From CAZIWJ01 sp964542855 (GTDB lineage: Bacteria > Bacteroidota > Bacteroidia > Cytophagales > Cyclobacteriaceae), in contig CAZIWJ010000001.1 of assembly GCA_964542855.1 (NCBI GenBank), positions 1-48,138 of the forward strand: a stretch of 48,138 nt of DNA, read 5' to 3'. A model generated the notes under the pieces. It was not told the DNA's origin, did not search any database, and was given only the letters and a program-made list of their open reading frames with translations. The translations under genes and the position numbers were made by a program. Each line of letters starts with the position of its first letter. Position 1 is the first letter of the stretch. Below, in pieces: positions 8,908-17,808 of this stretch.

Positions 8908-9942
8908 ATGACTAAAAAGGTAAATTACCTTTCCCTGATTTTATTATACGTTATCCCCATATTTTTACTGTTAACCGGGGTAAGCTGTACAGGAATTGAA
9001 GAAGATCCCTGTACTAATGCCCCAGATGTTTCGGAGGTTAATATTAATTTACAAACCGAGCAACTGGGCAGGGAATTAATGAGCTCTTCCAGCCCGGAAG
9101 AAATCGGTACTTTCCTGAACAATAATCCGGAAGTTGCTGAAAAGTACCTCCTCAGCGGACGGTATCCGAACGATTCCATCCTGGTGAACGAATTATACCA
9201 ACGGGTTACTAACGCATCGTTCGATACCCTTTACAATGAAACGGTACAGGAGTATGGCGATTTCTCCGCAAAAAGCACCGAATTTAAGCAAGCCTTTCAG
9301 TATATCAAGCATTACTACCCCAATTTCCGTCCGCCAAAAATTAAAACCATCGTAACCGGTTTCCTGCACATGGACCGCGACCTGTACGTAGACGACAGCC
9401 TGATTGTGTGCGGATTGGATTTTTACCTAAAAGATTCAGCCCGCTTCCGCCCCAATATTTACATGTACATGCTGAAGCGCATTCGCCCACCTTACCTGGT
9501 GCCTTCTTCCATGCTTTTGTTTTCCGGTAGCTTTAACGAATCGGACCTCGAAGATAATACCCTTATAGCCGAAATGATTTACTACGGCAAGAGCTATTAT
9601 TTCGTAGATCACGTGCTGCCCTGCACCCCCGATACTTTAATGACCGGCTACTCGGAGGAGGAAATGCTAATGCTGGAAAACAGCGAAAAGAGCCTGTGGC
9701 AGTATTTCGTGGAAAAGGATATTCTGTTCTCGAACAATGTATTTGAAAAGAGGAAATACGTTAATGACCGGCCGGAGATCGTGGAAATAGCACCCGGGGT
9801 TCCCGGCAGGGTAGGCCGGTGGATTGGCTGGCAAATTGTGAAATCGTACATGCGCAACCATCCGGAGGTAACGTTACCTGAATTGATGGCTACCCGTGAT
9901 GCGCAAAAAATTTTCAAAGAAGCCGGGTACAGGCCCAAATAG
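8908..9942 (+). CDS. gldB: GldB-like gliding motility lipoprotein
   Basis: Probable lipoprotein of 344 residues. A hydrophobic N-terminus ends at Cys27 (LTGVSC), a lenient lipobox. The body matches what I know of GldB proteins: 'YPNFRPPKI' then 'VTGF', 'VDDSLIVCGLDFYL', 'VPSSML', 'LIAEMIYYGKSYYFVDHVLP', 'WQYFVEKDILFS', and a strongly conserved end, 'GRVGRWIGWQIVKSYM', 'HPEVTLPELMA', 'DAQKIFKEAGYRPK'. GldB is needed for gliding in Flavobacterium johnsoniae, and related proteins occur widely in Bacteroidota, including non-gliders. An in-frame TTG at 8887 exists, but the ATG at 8908 gives the better signal peptide. No other gld or spr genes are adjacent. Confidence 0.88.
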   Translation: MTKKVNYLSLILLYVIPIFLLLTGVSCTGIEEDPCTNAPDVSEVNINLQTEQLGRELMSSSSPEEIGTFLNNNPEVAEKYLLSGRYPNDSILVNELYQRVTNASFDTLYNETVQEYGDFSAKSTEFKQAFQYIKHYYPNFRPPKIKTIVTGFLHMDRDLYVDDSLIVCGLDFYLKDSARFRPNIYMYMLKRIRPPYLVPSSMLLFSGSFNESDLEDNTLIAEMIYYGKSYYFVDHVLPCTPDTLMTGYSEEEMLMLENSEKSLWQYFVEKDILFSNNVFEKRKYVNDRPEIVEIAPGVPGRVGRWIGWQIVKSYMRNHPEVTLPELMATRDAQKIFKEAGYRPK

Positions 9943-10282
9943 TGGGAATGCTTCGGGAGAAAGATACTGTTCATTTACTAAAGCTCCCGACTGGACTTCC
10001 CTCACTGGAATTTTAGTATAAAAGCGAGTAACAAGCCTGTCATTATTTAGTGAACCTGGGCATAGGGTAGCGATTTGTTAATTAAGTTTACTGATGGCAA
10101 CAGGCCAATTAGTATACCATTGCCGGAAACGGGGCAAAACTGGTTTTATCGGGGGGGGTTGAAAAGCAGGTGTTCGATTTTGAACAGTGGCACAGGTTGA
10201 TACCTTCGCCTTGGGAATTAAAAAAGCAGTTACCGGTGGCAACTGCCTGAAAAAATATACAATAAGTAAGTAGAAGCAGGTG
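9943..10282. other. 340-bp gap with no intact gene; possible coding relic
   Basis: The gap lies between the ends of gldB (+) and a small minus-strand gene. A 7-bp stem (TCGGGAG at 9953-9959 with CTCCCGA at 9984-9990) lies just after gldB but has a long loop and no T-run. On the plus strand, about 10065-10200 reads a protein-like stretch (SDLLIKFTDGNRPISIPLPE...). Another frame continues after a run of eight G as VFDFEQWHRLIPSPWELKKQ up to a stop near 10252. This could be a frameshifted relic; no family was recognised. Confidence 0.35.
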
Positions 10283-10552
10283 CTATTCGAAGCATGCTTC
10301 AAAACATTCGTCGAGAATGTGCGCGTAGTAATCCGAAAAATGACGATAACACCAATTTTCCAGACTTTTCACTTCCAGCGGATGAAGCGTACCTATGGCT
10401 TTGCTCAATTCACGGGAGAACACCTCGGGAGCGAAACTAACCTTAACCAGTATGGTTTTTACATAGTCCAGATCAGGCTGTGTTCGGGTTGAGGAGATGT
10501 AATGTTCCTTAGTTATCATGCATTGACAGGTTTGGGGTTTGTAATCTGTCAT
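10283..10552 (-). CDS. Small hypothetical protein (89 aa)
   Basis: A short soluble protein starting at the ATG at 10552; a TTG at 10564 is also in frame. The central part ('DYVKTILVKVSFAPEVFSRELSKAIGTLHPLEVKSLENWCYRHF') looks like one or two amphipathic helices with good codon character. It resembles short uncharacterised Bacteroidota proteins in style, but I do not recognise a named family. It has five Cys (two in the N-terminal 'TCQC'). It converges with gldB and is divergent from batD. It may be real but is unproven. Confidence 0.5.
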   Translation of the reverse strand: MTDYKPQTCQCMITKEHYISSTRTQPDLDYVKTILVKVSFAPEVFSRELSKAIGTLHPLEVKSLENWCYRHFSDYYAHILDECFEACFE

Positions 10553-10667
10553 GTATACTTTCAAATTGAATGAATTTATACACGCATATTCAAAAAAGTA
10601 AAATGAATTTACGATTAAACGATTAATTTTACAAGCAATTATTATGTGCTACAGCGTTTAATTTAAT

Positions 10668-12143
10668 ATGACAACTATTACCAAGCGTAAGAAATTATCG
10701 TTTTTGCCCCTGCCAGTACTTTTGTTGCTATTGAGCCTGGTAGTTCAGGCACAAGACGTTAAAATTGACCTGGGCCCAAGCAAAGTAGCTGAGAATGAAC
10801 AGTTTTACATCACTATCACCAGTTACAGCTCTAAGCTGAACAATGACGGAGATTTCCCGGATATCGAGGGGTTCCGAAAAGTACCCGGCACCTCCACTTC
10901 CTCTTCCACCAACATTGTGAACGGGCAGATTTCAACTTCGCGCAGCGTAACCCAGTATTATGTTCCCGACCGGCAGGGCAGTTTTACCCTACCTCCGTTC
11001 CAGATGATTATTAACGACAAGGCCGTGCGATCGGAAGGTACCACCATTACCGTGGGGCCGCCCAAACAGCGCAATGCCAACCGGAACAGCCCGTTTAATA
11101 GCCCCTTTTTCGATTCTGATCCTTTCGATATTTTTAATCGCAACCAGAAACAGGAATTTGTAGACGTTAAGGCCGATGCCTTCCTGGCCCTGACTACCGA
11201 CAAAGAAGAAGTGTACCAGGGAGAAGGCTTTACCACCACCCTGGCTTTTTATGAGGCCGACGATAACCAGGCCGTGCTGCAATTTTACGAACTGAACAAG
11301 CAGTTGCTCGATATTCTGAAAGAAATTAAACCGGGAAACTGCTGGACGGAAGATTTCAACATCGAGCGCATTGTAGGCAAGCCGGTAACTATTAACGGAA
11401 AAATTTACACCCAGTATAAAATTTACGAGGCTACTTTTTTTCCACTGAATAAACAGAACATCAACTTTCCATCTTTCGGGCTAAACATGATTAAGTATAA
11501 AATAGCCAGGCAACCTTCTTTCTTTGGCCGGAATAAGAAAGAAGATTTTAAAACATTTACTACTGAACCCAAAACCATCCGGGTGAAGCCCCTTCCACCC
11601 CACCCTATGAGCGAAGTGGTTTCGGTGGGGAATTACCAGTTGCAGGAAGCCATCAACGCCAGTCGGCTGCAAACCGGGCAAAGCTTCGAGTACCGGTTTA
11701 AAATTGTAGGAGAAGGAAATATTGAATACATTAACAAACCAAAAATTCCGGATACTGACGACTTCGATATTTACGCCCCAAGCGTAATGCAAAATATCCT
11801 GCGCCGGAACAGCCAGGTGAAGGGGGCTAAAAGTTTCGAGTACTACACTGTGCCTAACGAGCCGGGTACATATAACATGGGTGATTTCTTCCAGTGGGTA
11901 TTTTTTAATCCAGAAGTGGAAGCTTACGACACCCTTAAATCTGAAATTGTGGTGGATGTGCAGGGCGAAAGCCGCAAAAACGAATACATCAGCTCTAGCG
12001 ACCTGGGGAGTTTTTACGACCAGTTCCAGGGAGCTGACAATTCGCTGAGAAGCATTGGAGGATCGCAAATTCAATTGTTAATTGCCAACTTAGTTATTCT
12101 GGTATTGCTGGTATTAACGGCGATTGTTATTTTCAAAAAGTAA
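10668..12143 (+). CDS. BatD family protein
   Basis: Membrane-anchored periplasmic protein of 491 residues. It has a signal peptide (cleavage near 'VVQAQ'), a long beta-rich region and a single C-terminal transmembrane helix (about residues 467-488, 'LLIANLVILVLLVLTAIVI'). The BatD (oxygen-tolerance) pattern is visible: 'NEQFYITI', 'GFRKVPGTSTSSSTNIVNGQ', 'YYVPDRQGSFTLPPF', then 'FLALTTDKEEVYQGEGFTTTLAFYE' and repeats of the same type. BatD normally sits in a moxR-DUF58-batABCDE operon. Here it stands alone, 2 bp ahead of aroC, with no BatA/B/E nearby. The MoxR/VWA pair at 32-34 kb is CoxD/CoxE-like and far away. Function is unproven. Confidence 0.85.
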   Translation: MTTITKRKKLSFLPLPVLLLLLSLVVQAQDVKIDLGPSKVAENEQFYITITSYSSKLNNDGDFPDIEGFRKVPGTSTSSSTNIVNGQISTSRSVTQYYVPDRQGSFTLPPFQMIINDKAVRSEGTTITVGPPKQRNANRNSPFNSPFFDSDPFDIFNRNQKQEFVDVKADAFLALTTDKEEVYQGEGFTTTLAFYEADDNQAVLQFYELNKQLLDILKEIKPGNCWTEDFNIERIVGKPVTINGKIYTQYKIYEATFFPLNKQNINFPSFGLNMIKYKIARQPSFFGRNKKEDFKTFTTEPKTIRVKPLPPHPMSEVVSVGNYQLQEAINASRLQTGQSFEYRFKIVGEGNIEYINKPKIPDTDDFDIYAPSVMQNILRRNSQVKGAKSFEYYTVPNEPGTYNMGDFFQWVFFNPEVEAYDTLKSEIVVDVQGESRKNEYISSSDLGSFYDQFQGADNSLRSIGGSQIQLLIANLVILVLLVLTAIVIFKK

Positions 12144-12145
12144 AC

Positions 12146-13231
12146 ATGAAGAACAGTTTTGGTCATTTATTCCGGATTAGCACATTCGGAGAATCGCACG
12201 GAAAGGGAATAGGTGTTACCATCGACGGATGCCCGTCGGGAGTTGCCATTGATGAAGCGCACATCCAGGCCGAACTTTCGCGACGCAAGCCCGGGCAATC
12301 GAAAATTACTACCCAACGCAGGGAGTCGGACACCGCCCAGATTATGTCGGGGGTGTTCGAGGGTAAATCGACCGGTACCCCCCTGCACCTGTTTATTCCG
12401 AACGACGACCAGCGGAGTAAAGATTACTCGCACATTGCCGACAAGTACCGGCCTTCGCACGCCGATTATACCTACCAGGAAAAATATGGCATTCGCGATT
12501 ACCGGGGCGGCGGAAGGAGTTCGGCCCGCGAAACCGCAGCTCGGGTGGCGGCCGGTGCCGTGGCCAGGCAGTTCCTGCAACAGGCTGTTGGCGTACGGGT
12601 ACACGCTTTTGTTTCACAAGTAGGCAGCCTGGCGTTGGAAAAGCCCTACCAGGAGTTGGATTTGGGCCGGAGCGAAGAAAATATAGTACGCTGCCCCGAC
12701 CCGGAAACGGCCGAACGCATGATTCAACTGATTGATGATACCCGAAAGGCCCGCGATACCATTGGAGGAATTGTTACCGGAGTGATCCGGAATGTACCTG
12801 CCGGGCTGGGCGAACCGGTTTTTGATAAGCTGCACGCAGTACTGGGCCATGCCATGCTAAGCATTAACGCGGTAAAAGGGTTTGAATACGGTAGCGGCTT
12901 TGAAGGCGTGAAAATGAAAGGTTCAGCCCACAACGATCGCTTCTACACCGACGAAAACCAGCGGGTACGTACGCATTCCAATCATTCGGGAGGTATACAG
13001 GGCGGCATCAGTAACGGGGAAGATATCTTTTTTAAGGTTGCATTTAAGCCGGTAGCCACGATTATGCAAGACCAGGAAAGCGTGAACCAACAGGGTGAAA
13101 ACGTTACGGTAAGCGGTAAAGGAAGGCATGACCCTTGTGTAGTTCCCCGGGCTGTGCCCATTGTTGAAGCCATGGCCGCACTGGTTATTGCTGATTTTTA
13201 CCTGCTTCATAAAACCACAAAACTTGCCTGA
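12146..13231 (+). CDS. aroC: Chorismate synthase
   Basis: Last step of the shikimate pathway: EPSP to chorismate, using reduced FMN. All family signatures are visible: 'GHLFRISTFGESHGKGIGVTIDGCP' at the start, 'RRKPGQSKITTQRRESD', 'GTPLHLFIPNDDQRSKDY', 'RPSHADYTYQEKYGIRDYRGGGRSSARETAARVAAGA' and 'RTHSNHSGGIQGGISNGEDI', then 'GRHDPCVVPRAVPIVEAM'. Length (361 aa) is normal. It follows batD by 2 bp and is probably on the same transcript. Nothing else in the window belongs to aromatic synthesis. Confidence 0.98.
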   Translation: MKNSFGHLFRISTFGESHGKGIGVTIDGCPSGVAIDEAHIQAELSRRKPGQSKITTQRRESDTAQIMSGVFEGKSTGTPLHLFIPNDDQRSKDYSHIADKYRPSHADYTYQEKYGIRDYRGGGRSSARETAARVAAGAVARQFLQQAVGVRVHAFVSQVGSLALEKPYQELDLGRSEENIVRCPDPETAERMIQLIDDTRKARDTIGGIVTGVIRNVPAGLGEPVFDKLHAVLGHAMLSINAVKGFEYGSGFEGVKMKGSAHNDRFYTDENQRVRTHSNHSGGIQGGISNGEDIFFKVAFKPVATIMQDQESVNQQGENVTVSGKGRHDPCVVPRAVPIVEAMAALVIADFYLLHKTTKLA

Positions 13232-13278
13232 TATATTTTATAAAGTGTAGTTTTGAAAGATAAGGCCAATACGAGACT

Positions 13279-14613
13279 ATGAAAAACATTCCTTTACATA
13301 CGAAAATTATCATCGGGCTGGTAACCGGTTTGCTGTTCGGTATTGCCAGTATTAAGCTGGGTTTTCCCTCTTACATTACCCTGGATTACATTAAGCCCTT
13401 CGGAACCATCTTCGTTAACTTGTTGAAAATGATTGCCGTTCCGCTGGTTCTCGCCTCTTTAATTGTTGGGGTATCGAACCTGGGCGATATCTCGAAACTG
13501 TCTCGCATCGGCGGTAAAACCATCAGCATTTACCTGGTTACTACGGCCATTGCCTGTACCATTGGTTTGCTGATCGTTAATGTGGTAAAGCCGGGCAAGT
13601 CGTTACCGGAAGATACCCGCGAGGAATTGATGAGCACATACAGTAAGAACGTGGAAAGCAGCCAGACCCAGGTTGATTTATTAAAAGAAGAGAGTCCGCT
13701 GAAACCCCTGGTAGATATTGTGCCCCAGAACTTTTTCAGTGCCACAACCGACAATAGTAAAATGCTGCAGGTGGTATTTTTTGCCATTATAGCAGGTATT
13801 GCCCTGTTGCAGATCCCCAAAGAAAAAGGGAAACCGGTGGTAGCTTTCTTCGACGGGCTAAATGATGTGATTATTAAAATTGTAGACTACATCATGATGC
13901 TGGCCCCTTTCGGGGTGTTTGCCCTGATTGCCTCCCTACTGGTTGATATTGCCGGCGATAATCCTAACAAGGTATTCGATTTACTGTACGCCTTGCTGTT
14001 GTACTCGCTAACCGTGGTAGGCGGCCTGCTATCGATGATTTTTATTGTGTACCCTTCTATATTCAAGTTATTTACCAAAATTAAGTACGCTCACTTTTTC
14101 AAGGGTATTCGCCCGGCCCAGTTGCTGGCATTCAGTACCAGTTCAAGTTCGGCTACCTTGCCGGTTACCATGGAGCGGGTAGAAAAGAAGTTGGGCGTTC
14201 CGGAAGAGATATCCAGTTTCGTGCTGCCACTCGGTGCTACGATTAACATGGACGGAACCTGTTTGTACCAGAGCGTAGCTGCAGTATTCATTGCCCAGGC
14301 ACTTGGCCTTGACCTGAGCATCGGGCAGCAGTTAATGATTGTACTTACCGCCACACTGGCCTCGATCGGTACGGCCGGTGTTCCCGGTGCCGGTTTGGTG
14401 ATGCTGGTTATTGTATTGCAGTCTATTGGTGTACCCACCGCCGGTATTGCTCTCATTATTGCCCCCGACCGAATTTTGGATATGCTGCGTACCGTGGTAA
14501 ATGTAACTGGTGATGCTACCGTAACCATGGTAGTTTCCGGCACCGAAGGAAAGCTGGACGAAGATGTTCCCGTTAATGAAATGGAAGGAGAAGTAGTAAA
14601 TGCCAATAATTAA
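13279..14613 (+). CDS. Dicarboxylate/amino acid:cation symporter (DAACS family)
   Basis: Inner-membrane transporter of the GltP/GltT/DctA type. It takes up glutamate, aspartate or C4-dicarboxylates with Na+ or H+. About eight transmembrane helices and two hairpins are visible. The signature motifs are the Ser-rich HP1 tip 'STSSSSATLPVT', 'NMDGTCLYQSVAAVFIAQ' (NMDGT Na+ site), 'GTAGVPGAGLVML' at HP2, and 'DRILDMLRTVVNVTGDA'. The Asp and Arg in the last motif resemble the acidic amino acid carriers, but the exact substrate cannot be fixed. Length is 444 aa. It is 47 bp after aroC and 6 bp before the next lipoprotein. Confidence 0.95.
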   Translation: MKNIPLHTKIIIGLVTGLLFGIASIKLGFPSYITLDYIKPFGTIFVNLLKMIAVPLVLASLIVGVSNLGDISKLSRIGGKTISIYLVTTAIACTIGLLIVNVVKPGKSLPEDTREELMSTYSKNVESSQTQVDLLKEESPLKPLVDIVPQNFFSATTDNSKMLQVVFFAIIAGIALLQIPKEKGKPVVAFFDGLNDVIIKIVDYIMMLAPFGVFALIASLLVDIAGDNPNKVFDLLYALLLYSLTVVGGLLSMIFIVYPSIFKLFTKIKYAHFFKGIRPAQLLAFSTSSSSATLPVTMERVEKKLGVPEEISSFVLPLGATINMDGTCLYQSVAAVFIAQALGLDLSIGQQLMIVLTATLASIGTAGVPGAGLVMLVIVLQSIGVPTAGIALIIAPDRILDMLRTVVNVTGDATVTMVVSGTEGKLDEDVPVNEMEGEVVNANN

Positions 14614-14619
14614 TTTACT

Positions 14620-15177
14620 ATGATGTGCTGGAAACTGGGAATGGCCGGTTTACTTATTGTTGGAATTACCGGTTGTAAGCCCCAACAAGACCAGAAGCAG
14701 GAACCGGTAATGGATCGCAAGCAATTTAACGAAGTACTTCAGCAGCAGGAAGTGAAGCGTGTAACCGAAGCCGAACTTACCCAGGCTGCTATTGATCGTG
14801 GTGATCAGCTGGTGAAGGACTTACAAATGGCCCTTGAGCAAGATTCTGCTTTCGGCAGTATGCCTGTAGACCAACAGATCCTACAAGGCATTAGCAAGCA
14901 GGAACAGGAGCTTTCTCCCGTTATCCAGTTCCTGGTAGCTGCCGATACCAGCAGAGCGTCCCTGCACCCGAAACAGCGGCAGTTGTTACAGGCTTATGCC
15001 TACGACCCGGAATTTGCCGAAACCACCTCGGCCAATATCCAGCGCATCGGTACCGACTCATTACTGTATACGCGGGTACAGCTATTCCCTTCTTCCGAAT
15101 CGGCTGCAGATTCATCAAAGCAACTGGGAGTGTGGAATATCCTCTTTTCCCGCAAGGAAATAATACTTAAATTATAG
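14620..15177 (+). CDS. Hypothetical lipoprotein
   Basis: 185 residues with a lipoprotein signal ending in a good lipobox, 'GITGC' (Cys19). The mature part is Gln- and Glu-rich and probably helical ('EVLQQQEVKRVTEAELTQAAIDRGDQLVKDLQMAL'), followed by a mixed C-terminal region. I do not recognise a family. It starts 6 bp after the symporter stop, so it is likely cotranscribed, and a terminator follows it. A role connected with the symporter is possible, but nothing in the sequence shows one. Confidence 0.65.
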   Translation: MMCWKLGMAGLLIVGITGCKPQQDQKQEPVMDRKQFNEVLQQQEVKRVTEAELTQAAIDRGDQLVKDLQMALEQDSAFGSMPVDQQILQGISKQEQELSPVIQFLVAADTSRASLHPKQRQLLQAYAYDPEFAETTSANIQRIGTDSLLYTRVQLFPSSESAADSSKQLGVWNILFSRKEIILKL

Positions 15178-15244
15178 ATAACCACTACCTTAATGATAGG
15201 CATCATATTTTGTTCTTTTTTAACCTGTTATCATTAATTATTAC

Positions 15245-15276
15245 AGGCTTGCAAGTAAAGATGCAGGCTTTTTTTA
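15245..15276 (+). terminator. Intrinsic terminator after the aroC-symporter-lipoprotein run
   Basis: A 9-bp stem with two G-U pairs (AGGCTTGCA / TGCAGGCTT), an 8-nt loop and a run of seven T. It ends the plus-strand transcript that includes the lipoprotein stop at 15177. Confidence 0.7.
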
Positions 15277-15381
15277 GGAAAAAGTAAAGTTTTACCTCTC
15301 GCTAATACAGAAAGGTACAAATAGGTATAATCGATAGCCCACTCAGATAGTAACCTGTTTAAACACCTATATTCTAGTATT

Positions 15382-16812
15382 ATGAGCAAATTTTTAACAC
15401 TATGTATGCTGCTGGCCTACTGTACGGCTTCGTATGCATTTACCAACCCTCCCGTTAAGGGCTACATTTACAGCAAAAAGCAAGCTAGCGCCGTTTCCGG
15501 TGCTACCGTTCACCTTGCCGGTACAGATTTAATTACTAAGACCAATGAAAAAGGGATGTTCGAACTGGCTATTCCCGATGGTGAGCATCAGCTCATGGTT
15601 AAGAAAGACGGGAAGAAACCCACGGTTTACAAGGTAACCAAATACCAGGATAACCTGATAATCATGATGGAAGAGGAAGAGAAGCCGGAGAAAGAACTCC
15701 TGGCCGGCTGGGATGCCAGCTTTAGCGGGAACATTAACGCTAACTACGTGTACACCAAAGCCAGTTTTACGCCTGCAGTGAGCGGCGAAGCGGTTCAGAT
15801 CGACGGGAATGCCCTGATGCTGGGCGATGACAAAGGAGTTCACACAATTCAAAACGGCCTATTGCCTACCGGCTTTGTATTCAACGCCAGTACGATGACC
15901 GCCGATAGTGTGGCTATTACCGTTACCCTGGGGGCTTACCCGGGGCTAGCATCGACGGCTAACACCGGTTTGTCTACGCCCCTGGTTGATATTCGCCAGA
16001 CGTTCATGACCATTTCCAAAAAAGGCATGGGTACCTTTACAGTAGGCCGTAATTACGGGATGTTTGGCTTCGATGCTATTGTAAACGATATTTCTTTAAC
16101 TGCAGTAGGGGCCACAGCTGCGGTAAGAAGCCCGTTAAATACCACCCTGGGTGGTATCGGGTACGGTTACCCTTACGCAGATGTATTGTCGCAAATTAAC
16201 TACACCACACCTACTTTTGGCGGGTTTAACTTTACTGCCGGTGTTTACCAACCCTTCGATTTGGCTACACTGGGTATGGAAAGCTTAACCGGTGAGTCGC
16301 AATCTAATCGTCCTGGTGTTCACGGAAAAGTATCTTATTCCGGCGGACCGGTGTATTTATCATCGACCTTCATAACGCAGGATGTGAACACTGGCCCGGC
16401 CGAATTTACTTCCATTGGCTACGATGTATTCGGCCGGCTTACTTTCGGCTCGCTGAAGCTGAGTGGTTATTACCAGGGAGGCCAGGGCATTGGAACCACT
16501 ATTTTGTTATTTGATGCTGCTGATGCCCAGGGAAATGCCCGAAGTACCAACAGCTGGTACGGACAGGCTTCTTACGGCCTGGGGGACAAATTAACCGTTG
16601 GTTTCATTGTAGCCCAAAGCAATAACGATCCTACTGAAAACGACCCGGAAACCATCCTGGAGTCGAATACTCGTATTACCGGAGGGTTTTATTATAACTT
16701 AACCGGCAGCCTGAACCTGAACCTGGAATTTACTAACATGCGGGCTACCAACCCCCGGGGTGATGAAATTATTAACAATTCTATCAACCTTGGTACTTTC
16801 CTTTCTTTCTAA
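15382..16812 (+). CDS. Outer-membrane porin with N-terminal CarboxypepD_reg-like domain
   Basis: A signal peptide (residues 1-19, 'YCTASYAF') is followed by a carboxypeptidase-regulatory-like Ig fold (about residues 26-95: 'VKGYIYSKKQASAVSGATVHLAGTDL', then 'TNEKGMFELAIPDGEHQLMVKKDGKK'). A short acidic linker (about 93-105, 'MEEEEKPEKE') leads into a long beta barrel (about 110-476). The barrel is porin-like, with 'GTFTVGRNYGMFGFDAIVNDISL' resembling DcaP or Gram-negative porins, and many short strands ending in 'SINLGTFLSF' with a C-terminal Phe. Such regulatory domains usually precede TonB-dependent receptors; here no plug domain is seen. It is probably a diffusion channel of unknown selectivity. 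A terminator follows. Confidence 0.78.
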   Translation: MSKFLTLCMLLAYCTASYAFTNPPVKGYIYSKKQASAVSGATVHLAGTDLITKTNEKGMFELAIPDGEHQLMVKKDGKKPTVYKVTKYQDNLIIMMEEEEKPEKELLAGWDASFSGNINANYVYTKASFTPAVSGEAVQIDGNALMLGDDKGVHTIQNGLLPTGFVFNASTMTADSVAITVTLGAYPGLASTANTGLSTPLVDIRQTFMTISKKGMGTFTVGRNYGMFGFDAIVNDISLTAVGATAAVRSPLNTTLGGIGYGYPYADVLSQINYTTPTFGGFNFTAGVYQPFDLATLGMESLTGESQSNRPGVHGKVSYSGGPVYLSSTFITQDVNTGPAEFTSIGYDVFGRLTFGSLKLSGYYQGGQGIGTTILLFDAADAQGNARSTNSWYGQASYGLGDKLTVGFIVAQSNNDPTENDPETILESNTRITGGFYYNLTGSLNLNLEFTNMRATNPRGDEIINNSINLGTFLSF

Positions 16813-16844
16813 CAGATACCTGTTAAATTATTCAAAAGATTAGA

Positions 16845-16881
16845 AAGGGCGGGATTTGTAATCCCGTCCTTTACTTTTTTT
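16845..16881 (+). terminator. Intrinsic terminator after the porin gene
   Basis: A 12-bp stem with a single G-U pair (AAGGGCGGGATT / AATCCCGTCCTT), a 3-nt loop and a T-run. It is one of the strongest hairpins in the window. Confidence 0.9.
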
Positions 16882-16895
16882 ACCGGAAATGCTGC

Positions 16896-16903
16896 TATTT
16901 TTG
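16896..16903 (+). promoter_or_regulatory. Candidate -7 box of the patatin gene
   Basis: TATTTTTG matches TAnnTTTG exactly. It lies 22 bp before the ATG at 16926, just after the porin terminator. No clear TTTG -33 box is visible, because the upstream region is the terminator T-run. Confidence 0.4.
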
Positions 16904-16925
16904 TATTTATAGTTATTGTATTACT

Positions 16926-17774
16926 ATGAATGTAAAAGATAAACGCATAGCATTGGTATTATCGGGAGGAGGAGCCCGCGGACTGGCCCACATCGGGGTG
17001 ATTCAGGCCATTGAACGAATGGGTGGTAATATTACCAGCATTGCCGGTGTGTCGATGGGCGCCCTGGTGGGAGGCCTGTACGCCGCCAACCGCCTGAAAG
17101 TGTATACCGACTTCATGCTCGACCTGCGGCAATCTGATTTATTCACCATGGCGGATTTGCGCCTGGGCCGAAACGGTTTAATTAAAGGTGAAAAAATACT
17201 GGGCGAACTGGATACCCTTGCCCGGAACAAACAAATAGAAAAACTAAAACGGAAATTTGTTACGGTAGCTACCGACTGGCGCAGCCGGGAAGAAGTGGTA
17301 TTCCGTTCTGGCAACCTGGTGGAAGCCATTCGGGCTTCCTGTGCCATTCCCGGTTTAATTGCCCCGGTAGTAGTGAATGATCGCGAACTGATTGACGGGG
17401 CCATTGCTAACCCTTTGCCGATGAACCATGTAAACCGGGAGAATACCGATTTACTGGTAGCCGTTAACTGCAATGCCTACGCCCTGGGAAGTGAGACTGC
17501 AGAAGAAGAAACCCGGTTTAACCGCAGGAAGAACGCCCGAAAAAACCTGGTGAGGCAACCGGTAACAGAACCTGAACAGCCTTCTACGCTTATTAATTTA
17601 CTGAACAGTTCGCTGGAAATGATCACCGGGCAGTTGGGACGGCAAATGCTCAAACAATATCCTCCCGACCTTTACCTGGAATTTCCCAAAACCCGTTTTA
17701 ACACCTTTGATTTTCACCGGGCCTCGTCTATTATCCGAATGGGAGAACAGGAAATGCTACATAAACTGAAATAA
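16926..17774 (+). CDS. Patatin-like phospholipase
   Basis: Ser-Asp dyad lipid hydrolase of 282 aa. The oxyanion loop is 'GGGARG' (residues 14-19), the nucleophile elbow is 'GVSMG' with Ser43, and the catalytic aspartate is Asp157 in 'DGAIANP'. The organisation matches bacterial RssA/YchK-like patatins. No signal peptide is visible, so it is expected in the cytoplasm or at the inner face of the membrane. Substrates in this group are phospholipids or acylglycerols, and the exact one cannot be inferred. The C-terminal third (from about residue 190) has a Lys/Arg-rich insert. It is followed by a lipoprotein gene after 34 bp. Confidence 0.92.
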   Translation: MNVKDKRIALVLSGGGARGLAHIGVIQAIERMGGNITSIAGVSMGALVGGLYAANRLKVYTDFMLDLRQSDLFTMADLRLGRNGLIKGEKILGELDTLARNKQIEKLKRKFVTVATDWRSREEVVFRSGNLVEAIRASCAIPGLIAPVVVNDRELIDGAIANPLPMNHVNRENTDLLVAVNCNAYALGSETAEEETRFNRRKNARKNLVRQPVTEPEQPSTLINLLNSSLEMITGQLGRQMLKQYPPDLYLEFPKTRFNTFDFHRASSIIRMGEQEMLHKLK

Positions 17775-17808
17775 CTAGACTCGGGCCATTTGCGTTGGCA
17801 AAAAAGCT

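Noticed and set aside
10078..10302. A 74-codon minus-strand frame
   Set aside because: No codon or family signal, and it overlaps a better-supported small gene end.
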